In this document: piece after piece, positions 53,301 to 63,304 of the stretch
Numbering within the stretch: position 1 is the stretch's first letter
Layout: every line of letters starts with the position of its first letter
Assembly (NCBI GenBank): GCA_039105265.1
Contig: JAPFFF010000004.1
Span: forward strand, 5,995,501-6,059,500
DNA: 64,000 bases
Direction of reading: 5' to 3'
DNA from: Tritrichomonas musculus
Lineage: Eukaryota; Parabasalia; Tritrichomonadida; Tritrichomonadidae
Notes under the pieces: generated by a model
What the model saw: the letters and a program-made list of their open reading frames with translations, nothing else
Told to the model about the DNA's origin: nothing
The model's database searches: none
Translations under genes and position numbers: made by a program

Positions 53301-55248
53301 TACTGTGATCAAAAATCGTGCTCGAGATTTCATCATCATGATAGCTTCGATTCAATGCAGACGTTGAATTTGCTTGTGATGAATTAGAGGTCATGGTTCC
53401 ATCGTTCGTTTGAATCTGGTCATTTACATTAATGTACATTCCTTGTGTGTTAAGAACTTTTTCGGTCAAATACATCGGGAATGTGTTAGCAAATGAACGG
53501 AACGCATAATCATGAACAATTTTTTTGCCATTTTCAATCATTATCAAATTCTTTCTATACTTGATTGATTCCCTGTAATCGCCTTTCGCTTCAATCAAGA
53601 AGCGAATGTATTGATCATAAAGATTTTGTGATCTTGGGTACTGTTCAATTGCATCAAGAAAAGAAGAAGAAGTTCGATTCGTTGCATTTCTAAAATAGCG
53701 TAATGAAGCAGTTGAAATGTCACTTTTTAAATGAGATATTTCATGCCAAAATCCTCTCACAAGAGAAATTGTCTCATTTGACATTTTGTTCAATCTTTTC
53801 GCTTCCGCTCTTTCTTCTTTCGATGATACACTTTGCCTAATAACATTAACTTTTCGTGCCTGATAAAGAATGAACTTTTCGGTAATGTTAAAGTGATGTT
53901 CACTAACTGTTACATTTGATATGATCATGGACAAAAACTGCATCTGTGCTGGAATCATCGCTGTGATTTGTATCAAGGCAAACATGACTCTCTGGCTCTG
54001 CTTCACAGAAACAATGTACTTCATGATTGAGTAGTCATAAAAAATAGGAACAATGTTGGCAATTCCAATGTGAACGTAAAAAATCGTTGTGTCATCATTT
54101 CCTTTGCAAATTGTTTTAAGAAACTCATCCTTCTTTTCTTCAGTGTTTTCTTTGTTATTAGAATCAAATTGACTCAAAATTGACTTGATTCTAAATTTGT
54201 TAAAAACGTAGAAAAGAATGGCTGAAACAACGAAAAATGCAAGTGGAACAAATGCGAGAATATTTGAATTGATGTTGGTGAAATAATGAGCGATGGACAG
54301 GACGATAGAAATGATGGATAATACACATGCTGCCTGTGCAAAAGAATTCATGATCTCTCTGATATACGGCAAATAATGCATCAGAAAAAGTTCGTAGCCA
54401 TGGAAGAGCAAAATGACAACAAAACCGACAAAAACAAACCACTTTGAAAATGGGTTCAACGCAGGCGCTAGAAAAGAAGATAGTCCAATTGTTATTGTAA
54501 ACAAATTTCGTATTCTAGGGTCCCAGCATGAGTCTATTGATCGAGAAAGATAGGTCGAATTGCATTGAAAATTGTTGTTGTAAATTGTGAAAGTTAGAAT
54601 GATCAAAGTAGGAATAATTGAAAGGACCAAAAAAGCGATAGATGATGAAGTTTGTTGAAAATCTACTTGCCAAACTGCATAACCGAAAATCCCACAAATT
54701 GGCGCAAATAAAATTGAATTAAAAGTGGATAAAAGGAAGTTTGCAACGTATAAAGACCACTTCAAAAATAAGCGTTTTTTCCTATAATAAAACAGTAAAA
54801 TAAAGATAAAAAGTATTTCTAGGCAAATAAAAATTATAACTGCCACGTAAATGGGCCAACAACTATATAAATTGTCTGATGATATATTATCGTTATATTC
54901 TGTATGACCTTCGTTTAGTATATCAATAATGCCAAAATTAATTGTATACGATAAGTAACGAAGTGCCTTTGGAATTGAAGTTAACGAATCCCATATATGG
55001 ATATTTCCGATATAAAGATTAGCCACTAAAGATTGTATAATTTGTATAATAAGTTGAATGACGCAAATTATAGAAGGAATGCTTGTGACACGTGAAATTT
55101 CGGAAAATAATGGAAATATAAAAGACTCTTCAAATTGTTGTGTTTTAATATCATCCTCTATTGTATTCGCTGAATTTTGAATACTTTGTGATAATGTTGA
55201 ATTGCTTAATTTGGCTGATGAAAGAGATTTTGAACTAGCTTTACTCAT
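50350..55248 (-). CDS. Multi-pass membrane PAS / class III cyclase-like receptor (degenerate cyclase)
   Basis: 1632 residues. Residues about 50-350 have six to eight membrane helices. Further single helices lie near 690, 905, 1000 and 1195, giving alternating membrane and loop blocks as in trichomonad receptor cyclases. Residues about 1250-1370 are a PAS domain (SIVTINENFIIQTINQEFCKLT, GQSITYLIP). Residues about 1405-1590 have the class III cyclase fold (MIFVEVAGMSD, LRLGAHTGGPVMGFV). The two metal-binding Asp positions read Glu (FVEVAG for FADIVG) and Asn/Glu (WENEM for the GD loop), and the VN-xx-SR segment is lost. Cyclase activity is therefore doubtful; it may be a regulatory partner. Head-to-head with its paralogue across 620 bp. 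Confidence 0.87.
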   Translation of the reverse strand: MSKASSKSLSSAKLSNSTLSQSIQNSANTIEDDIKTQQFEESFIFPLFSEISRVTSIPSIICVIQLIIQIIQSLVANLYIGNIHIWDSLTSIPKALRYLSYTINFGIIDILNEGHTEYNDNISSDNLYSCWPIYVAVIIFICLEILFIFILLFYYRKKRLFLKWSLYVANFLLSTFNSILFAPICGIFGYAVWQVDFQQTSSSIAFLVLSIIPTLIILTFTIYNNNFQCNSTYLSRSIDSCWDPRIRNLFTITIGLSSFLAPALNPFSKWFVFVGFVVILLFHGYELFLMHYLPYIREIMNSFAQAACVLSIISIVLSIAHYFTNINSNILAFVPLAFFVVSAILFYVFNKFRIKSILSQFDSNNKENTEEKKDEFLKTICKGNDDTTIFYVHIGIANIVPIFYDYSIMKYIVSVKQSQRVMFALIQITAMIPAQMQFLSMIISNVTVSEHHFNITEKFILYQARKVNVIRQSVSSKEERAEAKRLNKMSNETISLVRGFWHEISHLKSDISTASLRYFRNATNRTSSSFLDAIEQYPRSQNLYDQYIRFLIEAKGDYRESIKYRKNLIMIENGKKIVHDYAFRSFANTFPMYLTEKVLNTQGMYINVNDQIQTNDGTMTSNSSQANSTSALNRSYHDDEISSTIFDHSKLRLALQDVINRSTMNSLNFLRAFSIFTFLLIILIIIILLLVSSKSSISVHSLVKSISLLSKILTNIQYSGLTIGARLTEYYAQELKYGELYPDISNDFCYYSTIICEQLNISNSSMPQEPSVYKDPLVKINMLVKDIRTYMQEELDIIFSDPSLHMGEIILMNEWSMNSSHFAYYDTSKLNFQAQISLVSSLQGIINMVTRQIEYVSSTNASKYFELDDWAFIDNYDIYTLVIINYIIIGKGFDSLFLNISETGIDNCDNYGNTYDVLIYIISIVAIIIFFILRLINFLYMKKDFKNLSHLLQGFNKDDISASSMPIYLNSKEPLPTGTVHSAHDFSIEVFMIPFLFALITADCVFVEAYICMQTHNFFDTFAHVFEWSNGAAQRASLLMQLIISLHFDNSGLREDFDLIDYANLTESLKNISAYQTLIDMEIIGKDSRFDDFYYFDHCGFLNESYDFAEISDCLSVSNKINSALNQLTNMNREFEEYAGILFTYDYAALMYNLDKSIYSEFISFMDYLNTFSMKISDENNSHIQTISIVGIVILVILFIIENIFINMLYNSLEGFKQLIYTLSPISACRNRYLLLFLSNKKMNYDSMSTVDLVLHNSQFSIVTINENFIIQTINQEFCKLTDYSSQKLLGQSITYLIPLPTDGNGKIAFEKSPFYAAINDMRSNPNSKESSSVKIKMRKEDLSFIHMNANLIKITDSSQIFKGVTLLLKSSEENVEMKNKLEQEKMNVNNLIKVLIPRGALSSVKGKKNSAFFKADEATMIFVEVAGMSDCISMMSPKGILDILQQIYNGIEMALKKFKSISMLRWENEMIFAVSGLFENVGDFKKQAFETLAFMIEILQNLEDTNIQANTDFHLRLGAHTGGPVMGFVKDPNNPCFNILSGSFKYLNFIKENGPIDHPWVTASFVKHLDTNIVDMQKEATFVSDQIEEDIYAVQFKEGYKIPDNEEDAEENNDDNNIVKIEEEEEDMNGE

Positions 55249-55868
55249 ATTATGAATATAACTTTTGTTAAGGAAATAATTAAAATTTTGTTTTATATTT
55301 TAAAAATTAAATTTTACAATTTATCTTATTGTATTTTTAATATTATATTTATTAAAATATATATTTCTAATTTTTAATTTAATTAAAAATAATAAGTATA
55401 CTTATTTAATATTTATTTCAAAAATTTAAGTAGTTATTATGAATACAAATTTAACAATAGATTATATTATATTTCAAATAATTGATTGCATGTTCACAAT
55501 TTCTTTTTTTTTTTTTTGTGAATACATTAAAAATTGAATAATCATTCAAATTTTTATGTGAAAACAATAAGAATTAGTTTATAAATAATTGTTAATAGTT
55601 TTGAATAGTTAAACAAAATGTTAAAAAAATGAATTATTATTATTTCCTATTGTTAAATTTTCGCAAAATACGTTAAAAAACTTGTTTTAAAAATATCTCC
55701 AAAAACAAACAAAGAATAATAAAAATATAGAAAATATATATTTATTATATTATATTTGATATTAAAAATAGAATAAACATGATTCTGTCATTGGAATATT
55801 ATAATAAATTCAAATTTTTATTAATTTAGTTTTCCAATATTCTGAAAAAAAATTGAGAATAAGAAGGA
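55249..55868. promoter_or_regulatory. 620-bp divergent region between cyclase-like paralogues
   Basis: AT-rich, no gene. A TCATAAT Inr-like site lies directly upstream of the minus-strand gene; none is obvious for the plus-strand gene. Shared control of the pair is possible but not shown. Confidence 0.4.
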
Positions 55869-58800
55869 ATGAAAGATTCATTTTCAAATGAAGTAGAAGA
55901 TTTAAATTTTGTAATACATGATCTCCAATATGCATCAGTTCTTGATGTTCCATTTTATACTCGCCTTTTGCATCATTTTTATTCATATTTCGGAAAAATT
56001 AATGCATCAGTATCAGCACCTGTATTTTTAGGCTATATTTATTATATAATAATTACAGTACAATCATTTTTACCAGCTTTTCTAATAGATTGTGAAGATT
56101 TATGGCCCCGGGAATCCTTAATGACGACCATTTTATCTGTTATAAGCTATCTTTTCCAAGGACCGCATCCATCAAAAAAGTCAGCACGAGTTCTAATGTC
56201 AATTGTAATATCAATTATTTTTATCGTTCTCATTTCAGTTTTAATCGTTCGAACTCAGCATTTTCATCGGACAGGTAGAATTTCGTCAGGTGAATTCAAA
56301 TTTATTTATTTTACATTTAAGTATATAATGCCTTTATTTTGTCCTCATTTGTTGTCTGGTCTTCCAATATCGTTCGATCAAATAATTAATCAAAATAAAG
56401 TCGACTACAACGTGCTTCAAATAATATTATGTATATATTCATTCGTATTTTACTTATACTTACTATATGCTATCATCACTCCCCGAGTTATTCTAGAAGA
56501 TACTCCATCTCATGATTGGTTTCCGTTGTTAACGGTCGCCACCATTGCTAACACCAGTCTCATGTCACTCATATCTGGAGTAGCAGGCTGCATTGGAGGT
56601 CAAAATCGAGCAGGGTGCTCAATTTGGATGACCCTTCAGTCACTTTCCCTTGGTTTTTCATTTTTTTTGTCAAACGGAGTTGTCAAAATAATTATCGGCG
56701 TCATTTCATCTGCCACTTTTTTTGCCTCAAGTTTCACTTCACTTTTTGTGACAATTGACCTTTTTATTTCAAAGCCTCTTTCGCCTGAAATTTTGTTTAT
56801 CGTATCGGTTATAATTCTGATCGCATTGATCGTTGTATTGAAAATTTTGAAGCAGATGAAAATAACAAAAGTTTTGTGCTTTTTGGAAAGTTTGTTTGAT
56901 TCACCTGATTCGTTTGAATCCGTCTTTGAGAACAATTATAGAAGTTCTTTTTGTTTCATCTCTGATATTTCATCCGTCGTTGAAATTTATATTCAATTTG
57001 TTGGCGATTTTGAGTTGTTTGAAATAGCGGTTTCTAAATGGCCGGACAACTTTAACCTTCTTCTTTTGTACTCAAGACTATTGGCCATTTTTCCAAACAA
57101 GAACCATCAACTGACTTTGACAGCATCGAAAATTTCACGCTTGAAAAGAATGAAGACGATCAATACCGCTTACTTGTATCAATTTAAGCATCTCTTGGCC
57201 CGAAGAAGCTCCAATTCAATGACATTTGCCTTTCAAGAAAGAATTGATCAGATCAGCACAAAGACAGAGATAATCATGGACACACTGAAACGATTCTGGG
57301 AAAACATCCTTCAGAAAAATAGCGTCAATTTTTGGTCCGATTCTGAACATGTTATCTCACAAATTGACGATCTTGACTCTTTGTACATGCAACTGTTGGA
57401 TGACTATCCAAACAACTACCAAATACTCAACTCTTATCATTACTTTGTGACGAAGATCAAGCGAGATTTCAAAGAATCACATGAAACAGCACGAAAACTA
57501 GAAATTTTGAAACAAAATGGAACATTGAAGTCAAATTATGCTCTTGAAGTTGCACTTCAAGTCTTACCGCTTTTAAACAACTGCATCCAATCGAATGTGA
57601 GCAATCAAGTACAGCAGCCAATTGATGCAGAATCCAAGACATTGAATAATGAAGATGAAGGAAGTGAGTTGCACAACGATGAAGAAATGAGGAATAAAAA
57701 TGATTCAAAAGAAGTTGATAACGGTTCAAATGATCAACTTGAATTAGCTTTCAGTGAGTCGATTAGTCATTCCAAACTTGGTTCAATCTGGATCACTTGT
57801 ATCATTCTGATTGTAATAACGGTTGTAGTTATCGTTGTTTTCTATATCTACGATGATTACTTTATTAAAAAATTCATTGAGAAGCAGCGAAATGCGGTTG
57901 ATTTCTTATTGGAAGTTCATTTGTTGAGCCATGAATTGAACTTTTTCTGTATCAACACAAATCTTCTTCCTTTGGTGATAGATAATGAAACAGAAACACC
58001 GATATCGATTACAAATCGGACACTTTTCACTGAAAAAGTTGCACCTGAATTGTTTGCCAAAGGAAAAATACCTGAGTTTTCATTGACAACTGAATCGATG
58101 ATAGATCTACTTTCTGGAATTAAAGATCGATTTGGAAGAATGGTTGAAATGTTGTCATCATTAAACAAGAATGACAAATATGTTCAACAAATAGAGAATC
58201 TTTTTTATAATGATAAAACGTACGGTTCTTCATTGAAGGATATAACAATCAATACAATTACAATTGCACATGAATTATTGAAAGCAAATACACTTGATGA
58301 ATTTTTCAGAGAAGACGGTTATTATTATAGTATTAAGAACTACTTTGTGATTATTTATAATCTTTATTCGAAAGTTGCAGATTTGTCTAATTCTTATGCA
58401 TCATCGAGTTATGATTCGAATTATGAAAAGTTGACAGAAATAATGATTTTGGTCTGTTTGATAGCATTATTTTTCTTAACTCTTCCTTATTTGATTCAAT
58501 TGTTCCTTCTAGTTATTCAATCTGAATCAATTGCTGACTCTTTCTCTTTGTTGCCAAACACTGAAATTAGATCAATTATAAATGAATTTGGTAAAGAGTC
58601 ATCCAAAATTGAAGAAGACACAACTCAAGTTGCCTCTTTAAATAACATTAGAAGAAAGACTAAATTGAGTGGAACAACAACTGTTTTGACTTTTTTAATA
58701 TCTTTCATTGCAGTCATTGTTTGTTCATTAATTATTTATTTTGATGCAATGGAATTCATTGACAATGCAGAATCAATTTCTTATGAAATTTACAAATTGA

Positions 58801-60638
58801 CTCCTTCTTTTGCAACTCTTTCTCTTTCATTTACACAAGCTCTTCGTTTTTACATGTTGACACATGATGGCAATTATGATCACATGATTGAATTGGAATC
58901 AAATTTGTATGGTTCTTCTAAAGATAATCTGACTGAAATTGTGAATTCCGCTTTTTCAATGCTAAATCTCACATTCAAAAAGTTTTCAACAGGAATGTGG
59001 AGCGAGTTTGGCGGAATGGATGTTTTGAATAAGAACAACAACAAGTCCTTTGATTACTTGAGAGACGCCTTTCCAAATGAGAGCGAGCAAATAGCACCAG
59101 TGAAAACTTTCTTCGAAGAATTGGCAACAACTAATTTTTATGAGGCAATCAGTCATATTCAAGACTACCTATGGTTCTACATTATTGACATGAAAGCTGG
59201 CCTTGACATGTATGAAGAAAGTGGATTTATATTTTCAATATATCCCTTTGCTTATGAGTATCCAAAAATGGAAAGTCTTATTTATTGGTTCTCAAACTTC
59301 TCTGAAATAAACAGGACACAAATTTATTTCAGCCTTGTTCAAGAAGATGTTTACAATAAAATAAACACATATAAATTGATACCAAATATCTGTCTGTATA
59401 TTGTAATTGCAATGCAAATTCTGGCCTGTTTGTTGATGATTTTGTTCTTGATAAACAGACACATAAATATAAAGAGATCACTCTTGTTTTATCAGTTTAT
59501 CAAGCCAGAAGTCATCCTGCAGAATCAAAAAGTTTTATCGTTGGTCGAGCTAGGAAGACAAATATCAAATGACGACGATACGACTTTTTCAAATGCAAAT
59601 TATATCATCTCCGAAATTTGCCAAGGAGTTGTCATAACCGAAAAGAATTTCGCCATCACTTATTTCAATGATTCGTTCATCAAAAACTGTCAATTGGATG
59701 AAGAAAATATCAAAGGTAAAAAATTGACAGATTTATTTGACCAAGACGATCAAGATAAATCTTGGACAAACTTCATTCAGCACGTTGAAGACTCGCTGAA
59801 TGGAAAGAACAAGAGTCAGTTCAAAGAAGACGTTTCAATCAAGTTGATGAATGATAAAATTTGTCATTTCAATTGCACGGTAAATTGCCTGACTAAAGAT
59901 GGTGTTTCAAACAATAACGATTATGATCTTATTGAAAAAGTTGCATTCGTATTTGATGACAACACAGAAATATACATGAAGGAGCAGTTGATCATGCAAG
60001 AAAAGAAGCATTTGAACGAAATGCTCTCAAATGTAATGCCAGTTCGAATGATCTCTAATTTCGTCAGCTCAAACGAGGGAGTTTCGTTCATTGTTCAAAG
60101 CGTCTCAATTGGCAAGGTTCGAATAAAAATAACCAAACAGTTCAACAAAGAAACTTGCGAAGAATTCACTTTTTATAATGAAATTTTCGATCGTTTTGAC
60201 ACCGAAATAAAAAATTTCGACCTCTTGACGAAAATCAACAGTTTCTCGCACACTTACTCTTTCGTCGGCGGACTTTTCAGCGAGATAAACAAGCCTGAAA
60301 GACACGCTGAAGAGGCGATAAAGTTCGCTTTGAAGTTGTTGAGTATTGCGCCCGAATTGTCAGAAAAATTCGGGGTTGAAATACATTTGACAATTGGGGT
60401 CCATACAGGTGGCCCTATCGTCGCTGGTGTCATTAGCTTCGACAACCCAACTTTCCAGATCATCGGAACAGTGAATGAGATGGCAAATCAGGTCAAGAAC
60501 AAAGGAGTGCCTGACCAGATTTGCATCACTCGTGCTGTGTATGAACTCATTTTCTCAGCTAGTTTTAAGGTGCAAGAACAGGGTGATACTGAAATAAGAG
60601 GTGGAAAAGTAATTCCAACTTATTTGGTAAGACTTTAA
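55869..60638 (+). CDS. Multi-pass membrane PAS / class III cyclase-like receptor, paralogue
   Basis: 1589 residues with the same plan as its neighbour: an N-terminal bundle of membrane helices to about 325, a cytoplasmic helical block, and more helices near 645, 865, 945 and 1185. PAS lies at about 1247-1365 (GVVITEKNFAITYFNDSF) and the cyclase fold at about 1400-1585. The HTGGPIVAGVI and FQIIGTVNEMANQV segments are well kept, including the Asn of the VN motif. The first metal-binding Asp position reads VQSVSIG, the second loop has no Asp, and the transition-state Arg position appears to be Asn. Probably inactive or dependent on a partner. The pair is too divergent in DNA to be a recent duplication. 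Confidence 0.87.
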   Translation: MKDSFSNEVEDLNFVIHDLQYASVLDVPFYTRLLHHFYSYFGKINASVSAPVFLGYIYYIIITVQSFLPAFLIDCEDLWPRESLMTTILSVISYLFQGPHPSKKSARVLMSIVISIIFIVLISVLIVRTQHFHRTGRISSGEFKFIYFTFKYIMPLFCPHLLSGLPISFDQIINQNKVDYNVLQIILCIYSFVFYLYLLYAIITPRVILEDTPSHDWFPLLTVATIANTSLMSLISGVAGCIGGQNRAGCSIWMTLQSLSLGFSFFLSNGVVKIIIGVISSATFFASSFTSLFVTIDLFISKPLSPEILFIVSVIILIALIVVLKILKQMKITKVLCFLESLFDSPDSFESVFENNYRSSFCFISDISSVVEIYIQFVGDFELFEIAVSKWPDNFNLLLLYSRLLAIFPNKNHQLTLTASKISRLKRMKTINTAYLYQFKHLLARRSSNSMTFAFQERIDQISTKTEIIMDTLKRFWENILQKNSVNFWSDSEHVISQIDDLDSLYMQLLDDYPNNYQILNSYHYFVTKIKRDFKESHETARKLEILKQNGTLKSNYALEVALQVLPLLNNCIQSNVSNQVQQPIDAESKTLNNEDEGSELHNDEEMRNKNDSKEVDNGSNDQLELAFSESISHSKLGSIWITCIILIVITVVVIVVFYIYDDYFIKKFIEKQRNAVDFLLEVHLLSHELNFFCINTNLLPLVIDNETETPISITNRTLFTEKVAPELFAKGKIPEFSLTTESMIDLLSGIKDRFGRMVEMLSSLNKNDKYVQQIENLFYNDKTYGSSLKDITINTITIAHELLKANTLDEFFREDGYYYSIKNYFVIIYNLYSKVADLSNSYASSSYDSNYEKLTEIMILVCLIALFFLTLPYLIQLFLLVIQSESIADSFSLLPNTEIRSIINEFGKESSKIEEDTTQVASLNNIRRKTKLSGTTTVLTFLISFIAVIVCSLIIYFDAMEFIDNAESISYEIYKLTPSFATLSLSFTQALRFYMLTHDGNYDHMIELESNLYGSSKDNLTEIVNSAFSMLNLTFKKFSTGMWSEFGGMDVLNKNNNKSFDYLRDAFPNESEQIAPVKTFFEELATTNFYEAISHIQDYLWFYIIDMKAGLDMYEESGFIFSIYPFAYEYPKMESLIYWFSNFSEINRTQIYFSLVQEDVYNKINTYKLIPNICLYIVIAMQILACLLMILFLINRHINIKRSLLFYQFIKPEVILQNQKVLSLVELGRQISNDDDTTFSNANYIISEICQGVVITEKNFAITYFNDSFIKNCQLDEENIKGKKLTDLFDQDDQDKSWTNFIQHVEDSLNGKNKSQFKEDVSIKLMNDKICHFNCTVNCLTKDGVSNNNDYDLIEKVAFVFDDNTEIYMKEQLIMQEKKHLNEMLSNVMPVRMISNFVSSNEGVSFIVQSVSIGKVRIKITKQFNKETCEEFTFYNEIFDRFDTEIKNFDLLTKINSFSHTYSFVGGLFSEINKPERHAEEAIKFALKLLSIAPELSEKFGVEIHLTIGVHTGGPIVAGVISFDNPTFQIIGTVNEMANQVKNKGVPDQICITRAVYELIFSASFKVQEQGDTEIRGGKVIPTYLVRL

Positions 60639-60850
60639 AGTCAAATTTGTATAATAAATAAACTGGACCTCTCAATTTATTTGTGGGAAATTCAAAATAT
60701 TATTTTTTTAATTTGATAACATTATTTTCTATTTCAGAGGTCCAGTTTTTGGTACTTTCAAAAATTAAATATATATTGAAAAATTGAATAGTTTTTTATA
60801 TAAAAAATTCAATATATTTGAATTGTGAAAGAAAATTGAATAAAAAATTG

Positions 60851-61441
60851 CTATGGATTCATTATTTCATCATCGGTACAATTCTCTTCTTTTTCCTCTT
60901 CTTCTTCTTCAAATTCTACATATTCTTCTTCATTTTCATTATTTCTTAAATATTCTATGATACTTTCAAGTTCAAATTGGTGGTGAACTATTCATCTGAT
61001 TCACTTGATTAAAAGTACCTATGCTGCTAATTGATGGTGAAATTGGAGCTTGATGCTGTAAATTCTGTATATTTTGATTATCTTCGATCTCAGTTGTTTG
61101 GTTTTGTGATCAAGTAGAATGATCAGATTTACCATAATTATCATCTTGGTTTAAGGATTTGTCGGAATATTAATCTTGATCACTACATAATTTTTGATTA
61201 TCTTTGATCTTATTTGTTTGTTTTCGGGATCGAGAAGAATGATCAGATTTATCATAATTATCATCTTGGTTTAAGGATTTGTCGGAATATTAATCTTGAT
61301 CACTACATAATTTTTGATTATCTTTGATCTTATTTGTTTGTTTTCGGGACCGAGTAGAATGATCAGATTTATCATATTTATCATCTTGGCTTAAGGAATT
61401 ATAATGAATTTGATTTTGGTTGCTGAAAAGCCTGAGCCCAT
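60851..61441 (-). pseudogene. Decayed low-complexity (Ser/Asp/Lys-rich) protein gene
   Basis: Starts MGSGFSA at 61441, where TCATTATG makes an Inr overlapping the ATG. The frame shifts soon after, then runs through a 40-residue repeat (DDNYDKSDHSSRSRKQTNKI) with in-frame TAA stops at the same point of two repeat units, and shifts again into an acidic tail (FELESIIEYLRNNENEEE) ending at 60851. No family recognised. Confidence 0.6.
61060..61400. repeat. 120-bp tandem repeat, about 2.8 copies
   Basis: Period of 120 bp. The line of sequence at 61141-61200 is identical to 61261-61320. It encodes the 40-residue repeat of the decayed gene. Confidence 0.9.
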
Positions 61442-61537
61442 AATGAAAGTAAACAAAATTTCAATATCATTCAAAATTTAAAAGAAGCTTTGAAAAAATT
61501 CTATATATTTAAAAAAATTGAGAGGTCCAGTTTTTGG

Positions 61538-62414
61538 AATTTAGAAAAGGTCGTACAACTAAATTGAATAAAAAATAAAATTAAATAAATTTATATTTAT
61601 CTTAATAAATAATTTAATTAATAATTATAATATATAATTTATATATTTTATATCCAATATTATAAAATGTAATGGTTGAAATAAAGACTTTAATTAAAAT
61701 TCAATATATATCGATTTCTTATATATTTGCATCATTTAAAAAATATAAATGTCATTTGAATGGATATACTATGTGTTATACAAATAATATTTTACTTTTT
61801 GACGAAATCCTTCAGTAATTGAAATATTAAACTTTTTATATTTATGAAACCAATCAACTAAATCTTCATTTTTAGAAAAAACTGACATTTGATTTAGAAT
61901 GAAATTCAAATATATTAGAAAGTAAATGCATATAAATAAAATTGTATTCGTCATTTGGCTCCTGTAACGTCCAATTTTTTTAAAATCATCATTTAATAAT
62001 TCAACAAATTCAATTTTTCTGCATTTTTGGCTAAAAAATGAATTTTTTTTTTCAATAATAATAACTATTTTTATATAACACTTAATGTTTTACAAGCATA
62101 TAAAAAGATATCAAAAGAATTAATGATTAGAATAAATTATATAAAAAGTTATCGCTATTCTAAATTTTTATATAGTGTTATAAAATTCTTATCAAAAATA
62201 ATTAAAATAAATTGAGATAAAATACTCAAATTTATTTTCTGAAGAAAATTTAATATATACTTATATCCTTTTAGTTTTTATTTTAATTTGAATTTTGTAC
62301 GATGCAAATATTTATAAAACTGATTATTATTATAATAATAAAATATAATTAGTTTAAACAAACCAATCATTGAGTTTTACTGTTAAAATTCAGTTGTACG
62401 ACCTTTAATTTAGA
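61538..62414. mobile_element. MITE-like element with 8-bp target duplication (AAAGGTCGTACAACT ends)
   Basis: Body 61546-62406 (861 bp). Ends AAAGGTCGTACAACT and its inverse. AATTTAGA lies directly outside both ends (61538-61545 and 62407-62414). No convincing gene; a 61-codon frame at 61769-61954 is probably chance. Superfamily unclear: an 8-bp duplication fits hAT, P or Merlin. Confidence 0.75.
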
Positions 62415-63304
62415 TAGGTCGGTTCAACGGACGGTTTGCGTCAAAAAAGCAAAGCCAAAATCAAAAAAACGTTGGAAATGCTTGGTTTTAGGATATATAT
62501 TTCACTACTATATTTAGAATAAAATATAAAATTTTGGTGAGATTTCTTGAGTTGAATTTTTTTTTATAAACTTTTTTTTATTTTTTTTCATCCATGCATT
62601 AAAACTCATGTTAATTTTTTATTATATAATTTAAATTAATATATATAATTGATAATAATTATTTTTTACTTAATAATTAAATAATTAATCAAGATATCAA
62701 TATTTTATAAAAATATATTTACAATTCAGTACTTATAGAATTTTTTGAGCGGTAACTTTTCTGAGGAGAAAAATTCAATTATTATTTTTTATTCATTAAC
62801 TAAAATAAATTAAATTTATCTCTGTAAAAAAACATAATTTAAAATTGTAATTATTTATTATAAATTATATTATAAATATTGTTACTATTAATAGTAACTA
62901 TAATATAAAAATATAGTTCATAAATATATAAAATAATGATATCTAATAATTATTTTTGAATATCATTGAAAATGCTTATTTAGAAAATTAAAAAAATGCA
63001 AATATATGAATATACATGAATCATTTACGTATTGTTCAAAAAAAAGTTATGATATTAGGATAATTATTATTTATAAATATTTATTAAATAATGATAAAGA
63101 TTTAAGTATACTTATACATTGGAATATCTTTTTTTTTTTTAATCTAAATTTTTAAACGTCAATTTCTCAAAATTCAACTCAGGGATTTGTTTTATATTTT
63201 AAAATTTTAGTCAAAATATAATGTTATATAATATATAATAATATAAAGCTAATTTAACGTTTTTTTAAATTCTCTGACACAAACCGTCCGTTGAACCGAC
63301 CTAT
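62414..63304. mobile_element. MITE-like element with 30-bp TIRs
   Basis: 891 bp. Ends begin ATAGGTCGGTTCAACGGACG and match over 30 bases with one difference. Flanks read (t)AATTTAG on the left and (g)AATTTAG on the right, a 7-8-bp duplication that overlaps the right duplication of the neighbouring element. No coding sequence. Confidence 0.75.

Larger units (their letters stand above)
60661..61532. repeat. Inverted repeat trio (AACTGGACCTCTCAATTT)
   Basis: An 18-bp sequence at 60661-60678 recurs inverted at 61515-61532. A shorter inverted copy (agaggtccagtttttgg, 60736-60752) is identical to 61521-61537. The outer pair could be ends of an 870-bp element enclosing the decayed gene, but no target duplication is visible. 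Confidence 0.6.

Noticed and set aside
60661-61532. Mobile element defined by the AACTGGACCTCTCAATTT inverted pair
   Set aside because: No target duplication, and a third copy lies at 60736, so listed only as repeats.
61769-61954. 61-codon minus-strand frame
   Set aside because: Inside a MITE-like element, hydrophobic AT-rich composition, no motif.
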